From assembly GCA_900552315.1 (NCBI GenBank), contig URZM01000043.1, forward strand, positions 1-14,145: 14,145 nucleotides of DNA. Direction: 5' to 3'. This document shows positions 12,982 to 14,145 of the stretch, piece after piece (within the stretch, counting starts at the first letter, position 1; each line of letters begins with the position of its first letter). The notes beneath the pieces were generated by a model. That model had not been told where the DNA came from, searched no databases, and saw only the letters and a list, made by a program, of their open reading frames with translations. The DNA comes from an uncultured Bacteroidales bacterium. GTDB taxonomy: Bacteria > Bacteroidota > Bacteroidia > Bacteroidales > Muribaculaceae. Made by a program: the position numbers and the translations under genes.

Positions 12982-13024
12982 CTGCTCCACGGCTTCGCCG
13001 GGCGCAGTGGCTCCCATTTTTATC

Positions 13025-13768
13025 TCAGAGTTTCATCCACTCTTTTACCTTCGGCAACACCTCGCGGAGGTGGGCTGCGATAATGGAATTGAGGTAGCTG
13101 GTAGCGTTTGACTTGCGGTCACCGACACGACGCACTATCACGTCGAGCTGCTCCCACTGCTCGTCCTCGATAGCCACGTTGTGCTTCTTCTCGAACTTGT
13201 GGGGCAAGAGGTATTCCGACTTGAAGCTGTCGAGTTCCTCCCTGCGCTGTTTTGCGCTGATGCGTGTCGGTCTGGATTCATCCACTTCACTGACTGCATC
13301 GGGTTCACTGACTGCAATAGCATTATCGGGTTTGGCTGCCGGTGCGTCAGCATCGAGCGAAGCCTTGGCATTGACTGCATCGGATGACGCGGGAATGTCC
13401 ACCGCACTCGGTTCATTGGTGGCATCAGCGACATTCGCATCATCGGACACTTTGGTTGTATCCGTTTCTGCTTCTGTACCGGGTTTGTCTGATACTGTCG
13501 GCTCAACGGTTGTTCTGATAATGCTCTGTTCAAAGAGAGCATCAATGTCAACGTCTTCATTGGGTACCACGGGCGTATTGACAGCATCGAGGTCACTCTT
13601 GAACAGTCCGGGCTGATTGTTGTCAGCAACTTGATTGCTCTTGTTGACGGCGTTGTCTGATTTCACTTTGGGTTTGCTTTTTGGCTTTGAAGTCATTTTA
13701 TCGGTTGCAACCGCCAACTGGGTTGACTCGGTTGCGGGGTTGGTGGGGTTGTCTTGTTTTTTCATCAC
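13025..13768 (-). CDS. DUF3408 mobilisation/conjugation-associated protein with disordered N-terminus
   Basis: A 247-residue protein of two parts. Residues 1 to 165 are low-complexity, rich in Asp, Ala, Ser, Val and Thr, with Lys-Pro repeats near 26 to 37 and imperfect AVSEPD/AVSEVD units (151 to 163). No fold is expected there. Residues 170 to 247 form the conserved part: KFEKKHNVAIEDEQWEQLDV, IVRRVGDRKSNATSYLNSII, AHLREVLPKVKEW. This matches the DUF3408 domain found in Bacteroides conjugative-transposon proteins encoded near ParA and relaxase genes. The precise function is unknown; a DNA-binding or partition-like helper of transfer is an inference. It starts at ATG 13768 or 13765, and no clear promoter box is seen. 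It lies across the oriT candidate from the mob genes, on the same strand. Confidence 0.8.
   Translation of the reverse strand: MMKKQDNPTNPATESTQLAVATDKMTSKPKSKPKVKSDNAVNKSNQVADNNQPGLFKSDLDAVNTPVVPNEDVDIDALFEQSIIRTTVEPTVSDKPGTEAETDTTKVSDDANVADATNEPSAVDIPASSDAVNAKASLDADAPAAKPDNAIAVSEPDAVSEVDESRPTRISAKQRREELDSFKSEYLLPHKFEKKHNVAIEDEQWEQLDVIVRRVGDRKSNATSYLNSIIAAHLREVLPKVKEWMKL
13286..13316. repeat. Two-copy 18-base repeat inside the DUF3408 gene
   Basis: TTCACTGACTGCA occurs at 13286 to 13298 and 13304 to 13316, an 18-base period. It encodes the imperfect hexapeptide repeat AVSEPD/AVSEVD. A related ATTGACTGCATCGG lies near 13370. The repeats keep the frame, consistent with a linker that grows and shrinks by slippage. 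Confidence 0.6.
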
Positions 13769-14145
13769 ACGAATTGTTTGGGGTTTGACTTTACGCCGGA
13801 TTCATCCGACAAATGGGTGTTCTCTGTTGACAGATGAACTGAGCCAAGCGTGTCAACACCGATAGCTCGGTTTACATCACGGCTCGAAGGTATCGGCATA
13901 CCGCACTGATGTCGGCACACCGGATTAGCTGATAATTCTGAATACACGGTAATTCGGGATTGTGACCGCCGAGAGAAAAAACCTGGCGACCGGGTGAGAC
14001 GTTGAATTTGATAAACTGATGAATTGAAATGGTACCAACATCTATATCAGTGTGTTACTCTTTCATCATTGTTTCATCACTATTTCTGGGCAGTGAAAAG
14101 AAAATTACAGCGAGGAAAAGAGAAATTGCGTTTTCTCTCGGTGCC
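13769..14145. other. Non-coding upstream region of the DUF3408 gene, with inverted repeats
   Basis: No credible gene is visible in these 377 bases. The region contains TGTTGACA (13825 to 13832) paired with TGTCAACA (13851 to 13858) over an 18-base spacer. ACCGATA and TATCGG form a weaker pair near 13858 and 13892. CCGAGAGAAAA (13969 to 13979) is complementary to TTTTCTCTCGG (14131 to 14141). A KpnI-like palindrome TGGTACCA lies near 14032. The window ends inside the last repeat, so a further hairpin may continue to the right. It probably holds the DUF3408 promoter/operator, but no consensus -7 box is seen. Confidence 0.45.

Larger units (their letters stand above)
6914..14145. mobile_element. 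Integrated mobilisable element (one end and about 7.2 kb of its body)
   Basis: Evidence for an element: a fucosidase gene is cut at about 6913; a terminator and repeat-dense non-coding zone follow; cargo genes look more A+T-rich than the host genes to the left; and a mobilisation module (relaxase, MobC-like protein, DUF3408 protein, oriT-like repeats) follows. No integrase, replication gene or second end is inside the window, so the element continues to the right. No conjugation machinery is visible, which suggests an element mobilised by a helper, or an ICE whose transfer genes lie further right. The exact end is known only to within about ten bases, since no target duplication can be seen from one side. 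Confidence 0.8.

Noticed and set aside
13138..13629. Other-frame long open frames in the DUF3408 gene on both strands
   Set aside because: They arise from the repetitive, stop-poor sequence encoding the low-complexity linker; only the 13768 to 13025 frame has a conserved domain.
1..14145. CRISPR arrays, tRNA and rRNA genes
   Set aside because: I saw no regularly spaced identical repeats with unique spacers, no tRNA cloverleaf with TTCRANY arm, and no rRNA-like stretch. The element end is therefore not at a tRNA gene.

Overview
The window looks like chromosomal DNA of a gut Bacteroidota, probably order Bacteroidales and perhaps Muribaculaceae. Several genes are preceded by the Bacteroidota -7 element TAnnTTTG, once with a perfectly spaced -33 TTTG. 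Classical Shine-Dalgarno sites are absent, and the gene content (N-carbamoylputrescine/agmatine pathway, DUF1599-DoxX pair, GH29 fucosidase, Bacteroides-type mobilisation genes) fits. The family-level placement is inference.

Left part (1 to about 6913), host chromosome. On the minus strand lies a compact polyamine operon: a 78-residue unknown protein, agmatine deiminase (aguA) and N-carbamoylputrescine amidase (aguB), which together convert agmatine to putrescine. The first codons of another gene follow at the window edge. After a mostly empty stretch comes a small secreted outer-membrane-type protein (minus strand) with a textbook promoter. On the plus strand a duplicated DUF1599 protein overlaps an 877-residue protein. 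That protein joins a DoxX-type membrane domain and a thioredoxin-like domain to a complete clostripain-type (C11) protease domain. An alpha-L-fucosidase (GH29) gene follows but is cut off after about 62 codons.

Right part (about 6914 to beyond 14145), an integrated mobilisable element. Its end carries a strong bidirectional terminator and a roughly 300-base non-coding zone full of short direct and inverted repeats (GTCACCAC copies, 10-base-period direct repeats) of the kind that integrases and excision factors bind. A promoter then leads into a roughly 240-base leader with nested RNA helices and a start-codon hairpin. It feeds a four-gene operon: zinc-ribbon protein, YciI-like protein, a fusion of a lincosamide-nucleotidyltransferase-like domain with a GNAT acetyltransferase, and an AraC-family regulator. 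A chloramphenicol-acetyltransferase-like gene with its own promoter follows. Together these look like a cargo module for modifying small molecules, possibly antibiotics; no substrate can be proven from sequence.

Beyond a perfect 13-bp terminator hairpin, convergent minus-strand genes form the mobilisation module: DUF3408 protein, a probable oriT, a MobC-like ribbon-helix-helix accessory protein, the relaxase, and a coiled-coil membrane protein. No integrase lies in the window; it should be to the right. The most interesting items are the leader RNA, the NTase-GNAT fusion, the DoxX-clostripain fusion, and the repeat-dense element end.
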